Origin: Ignavibacteriota bacterium
GTDB lineage: Bacteria > Bacteroidota > Ignavibacteria > UBA10030 > BY39
DNA length: 64,000 bases
Assembly: GCA_003327435.1 (NCBI GenBank)
Contig: QOQV01000006.1
Coordinates: forward strand, 110,065 to 174,064
Direction: 5' to 3'
Shown: positions 9,362-17,771 of the stretch, in pieces
Layout of the letters: each line of letters begins with the position of its first letter
Position numbering within the stretch: the stretch's first letter is position 1
The notes under the pieces: generated by a model
Databases searched by the model: none
Told to the model about the DNA's origin: nothing
Seen by the model: the letters and a program-made list of their open reading frames with translations, nothing else
Made by a program: the position numbers and the translations under genes

Positions 9362-10158
9362 TTGCGTACTTGAACGGAAAATTTCTAAACAAATTAGAAA
9401 TTAAAATCTCACCTTTTAATGAAGCATTCTTATATGGCAAAGGTTTCTTCGAAACCTTACGAACACTAAACTCAAAACCTTTTCGCTTGGATGATCATAT
9501 CAAACGGTTAAATAATTCGCTTTCTTTCTTTGGATATAAAAATGTTGATCCAGATGAAATAAAATTCGCAATCACTGAGCTTATCAGAATTAATCAGCTC
9601 AGTTCGACAATTATTAGAATTACCGTGAGCAAAAATATTTTGGAAGAGGAACAAATATTGTTGATAAATATGGAAGAATATAAACCAACATTTTCAGAAT
9701 TTGTTTCTGTAACAATCTATCCTGAAAGACAGGCACATAATAATGAACTCAGGAAACACAAGTCTACAAATTATCTTTTAAATAAAATTGCTTATCAACA
9801 TGCTTTATCTAATGGTTATGATGAAGCATTATTTGTTGATAATTTTGATCATTTGTTAGAAGGTTCAAGAACAAATGTTTTTATGATCTCACAGGACACT
9901 GTTTATACTCCTTCTCTTAAATGTGGTTTATTACCTGGTATAACAAGGCAGATTGTTTTTGAAATTGCGGAAGAACTTGGAATAAAATATCAGGAAAAAG
10001 TTATTCACTTATCTGAATTAAAACAAAGTGATGAGATATTCTTGACAAATTCGATTAATGGTATTATAAAAGTTAAAAATATCGATGAAAAATACTTTGA
10101 TAATTTTAAAATTACAGATAAATTTCGTATGATTTATGAGGAAATGTTAAAAAGTTAA
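9358..10158 (+). CDS. pabC: Aminodeoxychorismate lyase (PabC), class IV PLP enzyme
   Basis: A 266-residue fold-type IV PLP enzyme. Motifs are FNEAFLYGKGFFETLRT near the N-terminus, the catalytic lysine in HKSTNYLLNKIAYQHAL, DEALFVDNFDHLLEGSRTNVF, and LPGITRQIVFEIAEELG. It most likely releases pyruvate from aminodeoxychorismate to give 4-aminobenzoate. Branched-chain or D-amino acid aminotransferase activity is the family alternative, but the translational coupling to pabB (GTG start within GTGA) supports PabC. Confidence 0.85.
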   Translation: MIAYLNGKFLNKLEIKISPFNEAFLYGKGFFETLRTLNSKPFRLDDHIKRLNNSLSFFGYKNVDPDEIKFAITELIRINQLSSTIIRITVSKNILEEEQILLINMEEYKPTFSEFVSVTIYPERQAHNNELRKHKSTNYLLNKIAYQHALSNGYDEALFVDNFDHLLEGSRTNVFMISQDTVYTPSLKCGLLPGITRQIVFEIAEELGIKYQEKVIHLSELKQSDEIFLTNSINGIIKVKNIDEKYFDNFKITDKFRMIYEEMLKS

Positions 10159-10178
10159 AATAAATAAGTGGATCGAAT

Positions 10179-10718
10179 ATGCCTATAATTTCAGAAACGG
10201 AACTAAGAGCTGAAAATGTTTTGAATACCGCAAAACAAATGATTGTTGCAGCCCGTACTGCACCAAAAGCTCGTGGTGTTGATAATTTGGAAATTGTAAT
10301 TGCTGATCATAAAGAGATAAAAATTATTGCTCAGAAAATGATGGAATTATCTCAAACTGATGAGGCATTTGCTTTTTTCTCGAGGGATGCAACTAACATC
10401 TTAAAGTGTGATTATTTGGTACTAATAGGTACACGAATTAAAAGCCTTGGATTAAAAGGATGTAATTTGTGTGGATTTAGTAATTGCGATGAGAAGGATA
10501 AAAATCCTGATGTTCCATGTGTGTTCAATACAAATGATCTGGGTATTGCGATTGGTTCTGCTGTAAGTGTTGCTTCAAATTTGAGGGTTGATAATAGGGT
10601 AATGTTTTCTGTGGGGAAGGCGGCACTTGAGCTTAAAATTTTGGGTGAAGATGTGAAGATAATTTTCGGAATCCCGTTAAGTATTTCGGCAAAAAATATA
10701 TTTTTTGATAGAAAATAA
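10179..10718 (+). CDS. DUF2148 ferredoxin-like domain protein
   Basis: A 179-residue protein of the DUF2148 family. It starts with the typical ETELRAENVLNTAKQMIVAARTAPKARG segment and has a cysteine cluster, CNLCGFSNCDEKDKNPDVPC, suitable for a metal or Fe-S centre. No signal peptide or membrane segment is evident. The family has no established reaction. It ends 13 nt before the rubrerythrin start, and that pairing suggests a redox or oxidative-stress role, which is inference only. Confidence 0.8.
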   Translation: MPIISETELRAENVLNTAKQMIVAARTAPKARGVDNLEIVIADHKEIKIIAQKMMELSQTDEAFAFFSRDATNILKCDYLVLIGTRIKSLGLKGCNLCGFSNCDEKDKNPDVPCVFNTNDLGIAIGSAVSVASNLRVDNRVMFSVGKAALELKILGEDVKIIFGIPLSISAKNIFFDRK

Positions 10719-10719
10719 A

Positions 10720-10727
10720 AAGGAGAG
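10720..10727 (+). promoter_or_regulatory. Shine-Dalgarno site deciding the rubrerythrin start
   Basis: The purine-rich AAGGAGAG lies about 5 nt before ATG 10732, and right after the stop of the DUF2148 gene. It supports ATG 10732 over the upstream in-frame TTG at 10705 used by the ORF track. Confidence 0.7.
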
Positions 10728-10731
10728 AATT

Positions 10732-11235
10732 ATGAAACATACTACAAAATCAAACCTTGAAGCAGCTTTCGCTGGCGAGAGCCAGGCATATATGAAATAT
10801 ATCATATATGCTGAGAAAGCTGAAAGGGAAGGATTTCCCACAATGGCTAAATTATTTAAAGCGATAGCCTTTGCAGAAAAAGTTCATGCTACGAATCATT
10901 TTCGCCTACTGGAGAAGATTAAGACCACTGTAGAAAATCTGGAAAATGCAGCTGCTGGTGAAAATTATGAAGTTGAAGAAATGTATCCAGCCTTCGATGC
11001 AGTAGCAAAATTACAAAATGAGAAAGGTGCTGTTCAATCATTTCATTATGCTATTGAAGCTGAAAAGATCCATGAATCGATGTATAAGAAAGCAAAAGAA
11101 TTTATTAAGCAGGGAAAAGATATTGAGGCAAAAAATGTGTATGTTTGTCCTGTCTGTGGCCATACAGTAATTGATGAACTTCCCGATAAATGTCCAATTT
11201 GTGGTCTGGCAAAAGAAAAGTATGAAAAATTTTAG
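10732..11235 (+). CDS. rbr: Rubrerythrin
   Basis: A 167-residue rubrerythrin, a cytoplasmic non-heme diiron peroxidase that detoxifies hydrogen peroxide in anaerobes and microaerophiles. The N-terminal ferritin-like four-helix part carries the diiron ligands in GESQAYMKY, FAEKVHATNH and AIEAEKIHE. The C-terminal rubredoxin-like domain has two CxxCG knuckles (CPVCGHT and CPICG). The start at ATG 10732 is set by the upstream Shine-Dalgarno site. Its stop overlaps the convergent beta-CASP gene by 4 bp (TTAG). Confidence 0.95.
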   Translation: MKHTTKSNLEAAFAGESQAYMKYIIYAEKAEREGFPTMAKLFKAIAFAEKVHATNHFRLLEKIKTTVENLENAAAGENYEVEEMYPAFDAVAKLQNEKGAVQSFHYAIEAEKIHESMYKKAKEFIKQGKDIEAKNVYVCPVCGHTVIDELPDKCPICGLAKEKYEKF

Positions 11236-12614
11236 TCACTAATTTTATATTCTTCACCTAATTTGGGAATAATTACTTTGGTATTTGGTAATTTTTCCTG
11301 AACCTTTGTTTGAATCCAAATCATTCCATCTGGTTCACCGTGAACCAGTATTAATATTTTTGGCTTTGTAATTTTCACCAGATTTATTAACTCTTCGCGA
11401 TTGGAATGAGAAGAAAATCTAAAGTAATCCACCTCGCACATTACTTTGATTTCTTCTGCTGATTCGGTTAGTTTTATAACCTCATTCTTCTTGGAATGTA
11501 ATATTTTAAATCCTGGAGAATCGGGATCCAGATAACCGACAAAAAATATTGCAAAGTTTTTTTGTTTTAACCATCTTTGAGCAAGTATAAATGAAGGGGT
11601 TCCATCGAAAACCATTCCACTTGGTGCAAGGACTATGCTTGGTACTTTAAAGTATTTATCATTCAATAAGTTCTCATAATCTAATTTTAATTGAGGTATT
11701 TCCTTTAACTTTAATTTATTGTTGGTTCTTCTTGAAGTGTACCGATGGGAATCATATATGTCAGAAATTTCGTTTCCGAGACCACCTGTGTAAATATCAA
11801 GCTCGGGAATTGATCCTTTCTTAATCAAATTATGAAGTAAAGCCAAAATTTCCTGTTGTTTTCCCAAAGCAAAGACAGGAATTAATATTGAACCTCCAGC
11901 ATCAACAATTTTGTTAATCGACTTAGCAAATCTTTTAATTTCATCGCTTCTTTTAGTGATGATTCCAGATGCAGCAGTTGTAGTTTCCATTATCATAGCA
12001 TCTATTGGTTTTTCAGGATATTCAGCACCAGCCATTATTGTTTGTTTGCTTGCACAGGTATCTCCAGTATAAAAAATTCGAATTGAACTTGTTTCTAATA
12101 AAATACCTGCTGAACCAAGTATATGACCTGAATCTAAAAATTTCAAATTTATTTGCTCGTTTCTTAGATGTCTATATCCAATTAATTCATTGTATTCGTT
12201 AAATTTTACAACATTAATGGTTTCAGTTAATAAATCGAGTTGTTCGTGTGTGTAATGAGGTAGAGGATCTCCATCGATAATTTCTTTATTTGATATATAC
12301 AAACTATTATGTAACATTACTTCTGCGATATCGCGCGATTGTGGTGTAGTATATATTTTTAAATGTGGATATCTCTGAATTAAATAAGGTAAAGAACCAA
12401 TGTGATCAATGTGCGAATGTGATATAATTACATAATCTGTATTTTGATTTTCGAGTAATTCAAAATTTGGTAGTGCTTCAAGTCCTTTTTTTTCGGGATG
12501 TAATCCAGCATCTAAGATAATACCAGTTCCATGAATATCCAGATAATAGCAATTTGAGCCAATTTCGTTTTCACCACCAATTAATCTGAAAGATATTTTC
12601 TCATTTTTAAACAT
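11232..12614 (-). CDS. Beta-CASP metallo-beta-lactamase-fold hydrolase (RNase J/CPSF-like exonuclease family)
   Basis: A 460-residue protein starting with FRLIGGENEIGSNCYYLDI. It has the zinc-binding SHSHIDHIG motif, a second metal motif around LDSGHILGSAG and YTGDT, the beta-CASP insertion (SILIPVFALGKQQEIL), and a C-terminal RMMBL-type segment ending in ILVHGEPDG. The family acts on RNA or DNA phosphodiester bonds; RNA processing is most likely here. It is smaller than RNase J (about 550 residues) and lacks its C-terminal extension. It is the last gene of a minus-strand run after menG and mqnD, and converges on rubrerythrin with a 4-bp overlap. Confidence 0.82.
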   Translation of the reverse strand: MFKNEKISFRLIGGENEIGSNCYYLDIHGTGIILDAGLHPEKKGLEALPNFELLENQNTDYVIISHSHIDHIGSLPYLIQRYPHLKIYTTPQSRDIAEVMLHNSLYISNKEIIDGDPLPHYTHEQLDLLTETINVVKFNEYNELIGYRHLRNEQINLKFLDSGHILGSAGILLETSSIRIFYTGDTCASKQTIMAGAEYPEKPIDAMIMETTTAASGIITKRSDEIKRFAKSINKIVDAGGSILIPVFALGKQQEILALLHNLIKKGSIPELDIYTGGLGNEISDIYDSHRYTSRRTNNKLKLKEIPQLKLDYENLLNDKYFKVPSIVLAPSGMVFDGTPSFILAQRWLKQKNFAIFFVGYLDPDSPGFKILHSKKNEVIKLTESAEEIKVMCEVDYFRFSSHSNREELINLVKITKPKILILVHGEPDGMIWIQTKVQEKLPNTKVIIPKLGEEYKISD

Positions 12615-12617
12615 CGA

Positions 12618-13454
12618 TTATATTAATTCGATGGATTTTGTTTCTGGAATTAGTCCTTTTTTGTAAGCTGTATTAAACAGCAATTCAAGAGCGCTTCTAC
12701 CTTCTTCACCCATATCGATGGTTAAACGACTAACATACATTTTAACGAATTTTTCACCGAGTTCACGATTTAAACCTCTTCCGTATTTTAAAGCATAATC
12801 GATTGCTTCTTCCATATGGTTGTAACCATACTCAATGCTTTTCATTAGGCTTGAAGATATTTTTTGAGCAAGTTCTTTACCAAGATCTTTTCTCACAACA
12901 TCCAATCCAAGTGGTAGTGGTAATCCATTAGAAAAATCTTTCCAGTATTCTCCAAAATCTAAAATCTTATTAAATCCGCTATCGGCATATGTTAGTTGTC
13001 CTTCGTGAATTATTAATCCAGCATCGAACTCACCAGTCGCAGTTCTCTCCATAATTTGATCAAATGGTATATCTTGATTATTTATTCCTTCAGTAAAAAT
13101 TTTAAACAGTAAGGTTGCTGTTGTAAACCTACCTGGTGTTGCAACAGTTTTATCTCGGAGTTCTTCTAATTTTTTGAATTTTTTAGATATTAAAACTGGA
13201 CCGTATCCTTCTCCCATACTCGCTCCTGTGCGCATTATCCAGTATTTATCACTGACATATGGGAAGATATGTGCACTTATTGCTGTGATTTCAAGTTCTC
13301 CTCTTAAGGCTCTCTCGTTTAAAGTTTGTATATCTTCGAGAATGTGTTCAACTTTGAAATTGTCAATTTTTATTTTTCCAGTTGCAAGTCCGTAAAACAT
13401 AAAGGCGTCATCGGGATCAGGACTATGACCAATTTTTAATATTTTATTATTCAT
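12618..13454 (-). CDS. mqnD: 1,4-dihydroxy-6-naphthoate synthase (MqnD)
   Basis: Cleaves cyclic dehypoxanthinyl futalosine to 1,4-dihydroxy-6-naphthoate. The protein has a periplasmic-binding-protein-like fold and the family signature IGHSPDPDDAFMFYGL, then ITAISAHIFPYV and GYGPVLISKK. No signal peptide is seen, as expected for the cytosolic enzyme. I start it at ATG 13454 (278 residues), preceded by a GAGGTG Shine-Dalgarno site. The ORF track's upstream start would add nine residues that overlap the end of menG. It lies on the opposite strand from the other mqn genes. Confidence 0.93.
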   Translation of the reverse strand: MNNKILKIGHSPDPDDAFMFYGLATGKIKIDNFKVEHILEDIQTLNERALRGELEITAISAHIFPYVSDKYWIMRTGASMGEGYGPVLISKKFKKLEELRDKTVATPGRFTTATLLFKIFTEGINNQDIPFDQIMERTATGEFDAGLIIHEGQLTYADSGFNKILDFGEYWKDFSNGLPLPLGLDVVRKDLGKELAQKISSSLMKSIEYGYNHMEEAIDYALKYGRGLNRELGEKFVKMYVSRLTIDMGEEGRSALELLFNTAYKKGLIPETKSIELI

Positions 13455-13457
13455 TTT

Positions 13458-13463
13458 CACCTC
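13458..13463 (-). promoter_or_regulatory. Shine-Dalgarno site deciding the mqnD start
   Basis: Read on the minus strand this is GAGGTG, 3 nt before ATG 13454 and directly after the menG stop codon. It supports the shorter MqnD start. Confidence 0.6.
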
Positions 13464-13464
13464 A

Positions 13465-14202
13465 CTATTTTGTTCCAACATAAACTGTTACGATTCCAAA
13501 TGTTAATGTTTTGTGATAAACATCTCTGAAACCAATTTCTTCTAAAATGTTATTTAACTCTTTTCCTTCTGGGAATTGCATTACTGTATTGGGTAAGTAT
13601 GTATACGCAATTTTATTTTTGGATATAATTTTTCCTATCAATGGTAGTATTTTTTGAAAATAAAAAAAGTATAACTTTCTGAACAATAAATGTTTAGGCT
13701 TAGAAAACTCAAGTATAATAAACTTTCCATTTTTTGTAAGTACTCGATATATCTCAGCTAACCCTTTTTTTAAATTGTTAAAATTTCTTATTCCAAAGGC
13801 GACTATAGAAGCTTGAAAGGATTCATCGTTAAACGGTAAATTTTCTGCATCTGCTATTTTGAAAGCGATTTTATCTTCAAAATTTGCCTTTCTAATCTTA
13901 TTTCTTGCAATTTCTAACATATTTTCGGCGATATCAATGCCTATAACTGATTTACAACCGTATTTTGCGGCTACTATAGAAAAATCTCCAGTTCCACAAG
14001 CAACATCTAAAATCTTGTCTGGTACAGGCTGTCCTAAAAACTTTATTGCTTTCCTTCGCCAATAAAAATCCATCCCACCGCTTAAAAAGTGATTTAAAAA
14101 ATCATAAGTTCTTGCGATGGAATTAAATAGACTTGCTACCTGAGATGTCGAGTATTTCTTATCCAATGAATTGATAATACAATTTGATTTTAAGATAACC
14201 AA
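13465..14202 (-). CDS. menG: Demethylmenaquinone methyltransferase (MenG/UbiE family)
   Basis: SAM-dependent methyltransferase for the last step of menaquinone synthesis. It has the UbiE N-terminal block FNSIARTYDFLNHFLSGGMDFYWRR, motif I ILDVACGTGDFS, and AFGIRNFNNLKKGLAEIYRVL. The length of about 245 residues is normal. No ATG precedes the conserved block, so the start is TTG at 14202 or an in-frame TTG slightly downstream; the exact start is uncertain. It precedes mqnD in a minus-strand operon, separated by about 10 nt. Confidence 0.93.
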   Translation of the reverse strand: MVILKSNCIINSLDKKYSTSQVASLFNSIARTYDFLNHFLSGGMDFYWRRKAIKFLGQPVPDKILDVACGTGDFSIVAAKYGCKSVIGIDIAENMLEIARNKIRKANFEDKIAFKIADAENLPFNDESFQASIVAFGIRNFNNLKKGLAEIYRVLTKNGKFIILEFSKPKHLLFRKLYFFYFQKILPLIGKIISKNKIAYTYLPNTVMQFPEGKELNNILEEIGFRDVYHKTLTFGIVTVYVGTK

Positions 14203-14226
14203 AGATTTTTAAAAATACAAAAGGAT

Positions 14227-14255
14227 TTGATTTTAAGTGCTACTATTATTATAAT
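14227..14255 (+). promoter_or_regulatory. Predicted sigma-70 type promoter for DAHP synthase
   Basis: TTGATT, a 17-nt spacer, then TATAAT, in the intergenic space between divergent menG and the DAHP synthase gene. The expected transcription start is near 14262, about 25 nt before ATG 14286. Confidence 0.6.
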
Positions 14256-14285
14256 TATTGTGTTAAATAAAATATTAGGTTGTAT

Positions 14286-15302
14286 ATGATAATAGTGATG
14301 AAGAGATACGCTACTCAAGATGATATTCAAAATGTGATTGATAAAATCAGGGAAATGGGGTACGATTACCAGATTTCTTATGGTGGAGAAAATACTTTAA
14401 TCTTCGTAATTGGGAGTGAAAAAGAGCTTGGTAAAGAAAAGTTTATTTTTTTGAAGAATGTTGATAATGTTATTCAAGTTGCAAAACCTTATAAATTAGC
14501 CAGCAGGGAATTTAAGTCAGATAACACTATTATTGATGTGAATGGTATAAAAATTGGTGGTGAAGAGGTTCTTATAATTGCTGGACCCTGTTCTATCGAA
14601 AGTGAAGAGCAACTTATGTTATCGGCTGAGATTGTAAAAAATTCCGGAATAAAATTTTTAAGGGGTGGCGCATTTAAACCCAGAACAAGTCCATACTCTT
14701 TTCAGGGATTGGGTGAGAGTGGCTTGAGGTTGCTCGCAAAAGCCCGAGAAAAAACTGGTTTGAACATAGTAACAGAAGTAATGGATACATCTGAAGTGAA
14801 TTTAGTTGCTGAATATGCTGATATATTACAGGTAGGTGCAAGAAATATGCAGAACACAAAACTACTTCAGATGCTGGGTAAAATTAATAAACCGGTATTA
14901 TTAAAAAGGAGCTTCTCCGCTACTTTAAACGAGTTTTTGTTAAGTGCAGAATATATACTAAGTAGTGGGAACGAAAATGTAATTTTGTGTGAAAGGGGCA
15001 TAAGAACATTTGTAGAATATACACGCAACACACTTGATTTGAACATTGTACCAGCCATTAAACAAATTTCACATCTTCCTATCATCGTTGATCCAAGCCA
15101 TGGAACAGGTAAATCAGACTATGTGATACCGATGAGCAGAGCGGCGATTGCAGCCGGAGCTGACGGTTTGCTTGTAGAAATACATCCAAATCCGGCTAAT
15201 GCAAGTTCAGATGGTGAACAATCGCTAACTCCTGAAAGTCTAATAAGATTAATGAGTGAAGTAAAAGGTATAGCCAGCTCGGTAGGAAGAAAAATTTTAT
15301 AA
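14286..15302 (+). CDS. aroF: 3-deoxy-7-phosphoheptulonate (DAHP) synthase, AroA-I-beta type with N-terminal regulatory domain
   Basis: First committed enzyme of the shikimate pathway; condenses PEP and erythrose 4-phosphate. Residues about 1-75 form the small ferredoxin-like regulatory domain seen in the Thermotoga-type enzyme. The barrel follows with [54 protein letters not shown] and [10 protein letters not shown], which contain the PEP and metal ligands. I chose ATG 14286; the ORF track starts at a TTG two codons earlier. It sits divergently from menG and near mqn and pab genes, so it feeds chorismate to both routes. The TAA stop is 6 nt before the ABC ATPase. Confidence 0.95.
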   Translation: MIIVMKRYATQDDIQNVIDKIREMGYDYQISYGGENTLIFVIGSEKELGKEKFIFLKNVDNVIQVAKPYKLASREFKSDNTIIDVNGIKIGGEEVLIIAGPCSIESEEQLMLSAEIVKNSGIKFLRGGAFKPRTSPYSFQGLGESGLRLLAKAREKTGLNIVTEVMDTSEVNLVAEYADILQVGARNMQNTKLLQMLGKINKPVLLKRSFSATLNEFLLSAEYILSSGNENVILCERGIRTFVEYTRNTLDLNIVPAIKQISHLPIIVDPSHGTGKSDYVIPMSRAAIAAGADGLLVEIHPNPANASSDGEQSLTPESLIRLMSEVKGIASSVGRKIL

Positions 15303-15307
15303 GTGCG

Positions 15308-16027
15308 ATGATTCAATTAATTAATGTAACAAAAAAGTTTAATTCAATACTTGCTGTAGATAATTTATCTATTGAGGTGCCGGCAGGACAATTTATGGGC
15401 TTTCTTGGACCAAATGGGGCAGGTAAGACCACCACAATTAAAATGATGACTGGGCTTTACAATCCAACATCTGGTAAGATTATCATTAATGGATATGATG
15501 TGGTTAAACAACCAATAGAAGCAAAATTAAATATAGGTTATGTTCCTGACCAACCCTATCTGTATGATAAATTAACTGGTAGAGAGTACCTTTACTTCTG
15601 TGGAGGGTTATATAAGATACCACAAGAAGATTTAGATATAATGGTTGATGAGATTATTAAAATTTTTGAAATTGAGGAATGGATTGATAAACGAACAGAA
15701 AGCTATTCACAGGGTATGGCTCAAAGAGTGGTTTTCGCTGCTGCATTATTACATAATCCAAAAATCATTATTATAGATGAACCAATGGTTGGGCTTGATC
15801 CAAAAAGTGCAAATATTATTAAAAATATTTTAAAAGAAAAATGTAAGAACGGCAGTACTGTATTTATGTCAACTCATATTTTGTCTGTTGCAGAAGAATT
15901 GTGCCAGCGAATTGTTTTTATTAAAAAAGGGCGAATTGTATTTGACTACGCAATAGAAGAATTAATTGAACTCAAACGTATACATAATCGAAAACTCGAA
16001 GATTTGTACCTGGAATTAGTTGGATAA
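15308..16027 (+). CDS. ABC transporter ATP-binding protein
   Basis: A 239-residue ABC ATPase of the ABC-2/export type. Walker A is GPNGAGKTT, the signature motif is the variant YSQGMAQRV, Walker B is IIIIDEP, and the switch region contains MSTHIL. It overlaps the following membrane protein (TAATG), which should be its permease partner. The substrate is unknown. Confidence 0.92.
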   Translation: MIQLINVTKKFNSILAVDNLSIEVPAGQFMGFLGPNGAGKTTTIKMMTGLYNPTSGKIIINGYDVVKQPIEAKLNIGYVPDQPYLYDKLTGREYLYFCGGLYKIPQEDLDIMVDEIIKIFEIEEWIDKRTESYSQGMAQRVVFAAALLHNPKIIIIDEPMVGLDPKSANIIKNILKEKCKNGSTVFMSTHILSVAEELCQRIVFIKKGRIVFDYAIEELIELKRIHNRKLEDLYLELVG

Positions 16028-17712
16028 TGTTTAAAGAATTAATCCATCTTATATCTTACAAACTTAAATCCAACTTGAAGCTTTCTCTTGATTTTAGCCT
16101 GCAGGGATTGATCAAAAATGTTGGCTCTCTTCTGCTTTATTCTATATTCATAATTGGTGCTTATCATTTTGCATATAATTCAATTCATTATTTAATGAAT
16201 CAAGCTCATATTGGATTATATCTTCTACATAAGTTTTTCTCTATTATGTTTTTTGTATTATTTCTAAGTGTTCACATTGGTAATGTTGTAGTTGCTTATT
16301 CAACTTTTTATAAGTCCAGAGAAGTCATGTATTTGTTCAGCCAACCGGTATCTTTTGCAAATATTTTTTTAATAAAGTTTTTAGATAATTTCTTTTATAG
16401 TTCAACTACACTTTTGTTGATTGGTATTGCAGTAATCTATGCATATGGAAATTATTTTTCCCTTCCATTTTATTTTTACATAATGGTTTTAGCTCTAATT
16501 TTCTTCCCATTTTTATTGATAGCTGCAGCAATGGCAGTGATTGTGTTGTTTATATTAATAAGGTTAGTTGATAAATATAAAGCTACTACAGTACTGATTG
16601 TGTTCATACTTTTGTATGTATTTATTTTACTTTTTTATTTTTATTTATCTAATCCCTTCGAATTAGTGGAAAACGCTTTAAATAATCCTCTCAGTGTAGA
16701 ATCGCTCTCCAGGTATGAGTCTTTTATTTTAAAATACTTACCAAATTATTGGGTATCGGAGTTCCTTTATTGGACAATAAAAGGTAATAAGATAATAAGT
16801 ACTTATTATGCAATAATTAATTTTTTGGTTGCAATTCTTATGTTGACTAGCATATATTACCTTGCAAAAATATTTTATCGAAAAAGTTTTTTAATTGTTC
16901 AGGGACTTAACTTATTTTCAGAGAAAGGGAAATATTCTAAAAATATTTTTCAGGTACCATTATTTTCTAATCGACAAACGGATGTAATTTTCAAAAAAGA
17001 GTATCTTCAATTTTTCAGAGAACCAAGCCAATGGATACAGTTATTGGTAATGTTGATATTTATGTTAATATTTTCTATTAGTGTAATGAACTATGAATAT
17101 AAAACCAATGATCCATTTTTAAAGACGGTTTCCTATATTTCCATTTTCATTTTTGTTGCTTTTTTAATTGCTTCACTCTCACTAAGATTTATTTTTCCTG
17201 CACTCAGTATCGAGTATAAAAATTTTTGGAAAATCAGGTCAGCACCTTTGAATTTAAACAAATTTTATAATGTAAAATTAATTTATTATGGATTGCCAAC
17301 AATCCTGCTTGCACTTATTTTGATAATATTTTCCCATTTACAATTTCTGAAGTATGAATTGTTGCCCAAGGTGTCTATAAGTTTAATTTTATTGACATCA
17401 TTGGTGCTTATCATTTTGAATTTTTCGGGTGGTGGTTATTTTTCAATTTTTTCCGAAAAAAGTCCTGTAAGAATTGCATCAACACAGGCGGCTTCACTTA
17501 TTTTTTTATTAAGTTTGATTTATATTGGTATAGTAACATTATTTTTGGCTGCGATAACTTACAAATACTTTGAAACATTGAAAATAAATAAAATATACGA
17601 AGCAAGAACGCCTTATGAATTGCTATTAGTAATTTTTTTAATTTCAGCTGTTCTCGTTGTCTCAGCATATTTTGTTGGAATAAAAACACTTAAAGAACGA
17701 GATTTTTTGTAA
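16027..17712 (+). CDS. ABC transporter permease, substrate unknown
   Basis: A 561-residue polytopic membrane protein with roughly ten to twelve hydrophobic segments in two halves, linked by a more polar region around residues 290-340 (KKEYLQFFREPSQW). The halves resemble ABC-2 permease modules, and the start codon overlaps the ATPase stop. No extracellular solute-binding domain is fused. I cannot assign a substrate. Large two-module permeases of this kind with one ATPase are commonly annotated as exporters. Confidence 0.8.
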   Translation: MFKELIHLISYKLKSNLKLSLDFSLQGLIKNVGSLLLYSIFIIGAYHFAYNSIHYLMNQAHIGLYLLHKFFSIMFFVLFLSVHIGNVVVAYSTFYKSREVMYLFSQPVSFANIFLIKFLDNFFYSSTTLLLIGIAVIYAYGNYFSLPFYFYIMVLALIFFPFLLIAAAMAVIVLFILIRLVDKYKATTVLIVFILLYVFILLFYFYLSNPFELVENALNNPLSVESLSRYESFILKYLPNYWVSEFLYWTIKGNKIISTYYAIINFLVAILMLTSIYYLAKIFYRKSFLIVQGLNLFSEKGKYSKNIFQVPLFSNRQTDVIFKKEYLQFFREPSQWIQLLVMLIFMLIFSISVMNYEYKTNDPFLKTVSYISIFIFVAFLIASLSLRFIFPALSIEYKNFWKIRSAPLNLNKFYNVKLIYYGLPTILLALILIIFSHLQFLKYELLPKVSISLILLTSLVLIILNFSGGGYFSIFSEKSPVRIASTQAASLIFLLSLIYIGIVTLFLAAITYKYFETLKINKIYEARTPYELLLVIFLISAVLVVSAYFVGIKTLKERDFL

Positions 17713-17771
17713 TTCAATCACATTTTGATTAAATTACTCCAGCAATTAAAGGAGAGAAATTCAAGTTTTTT

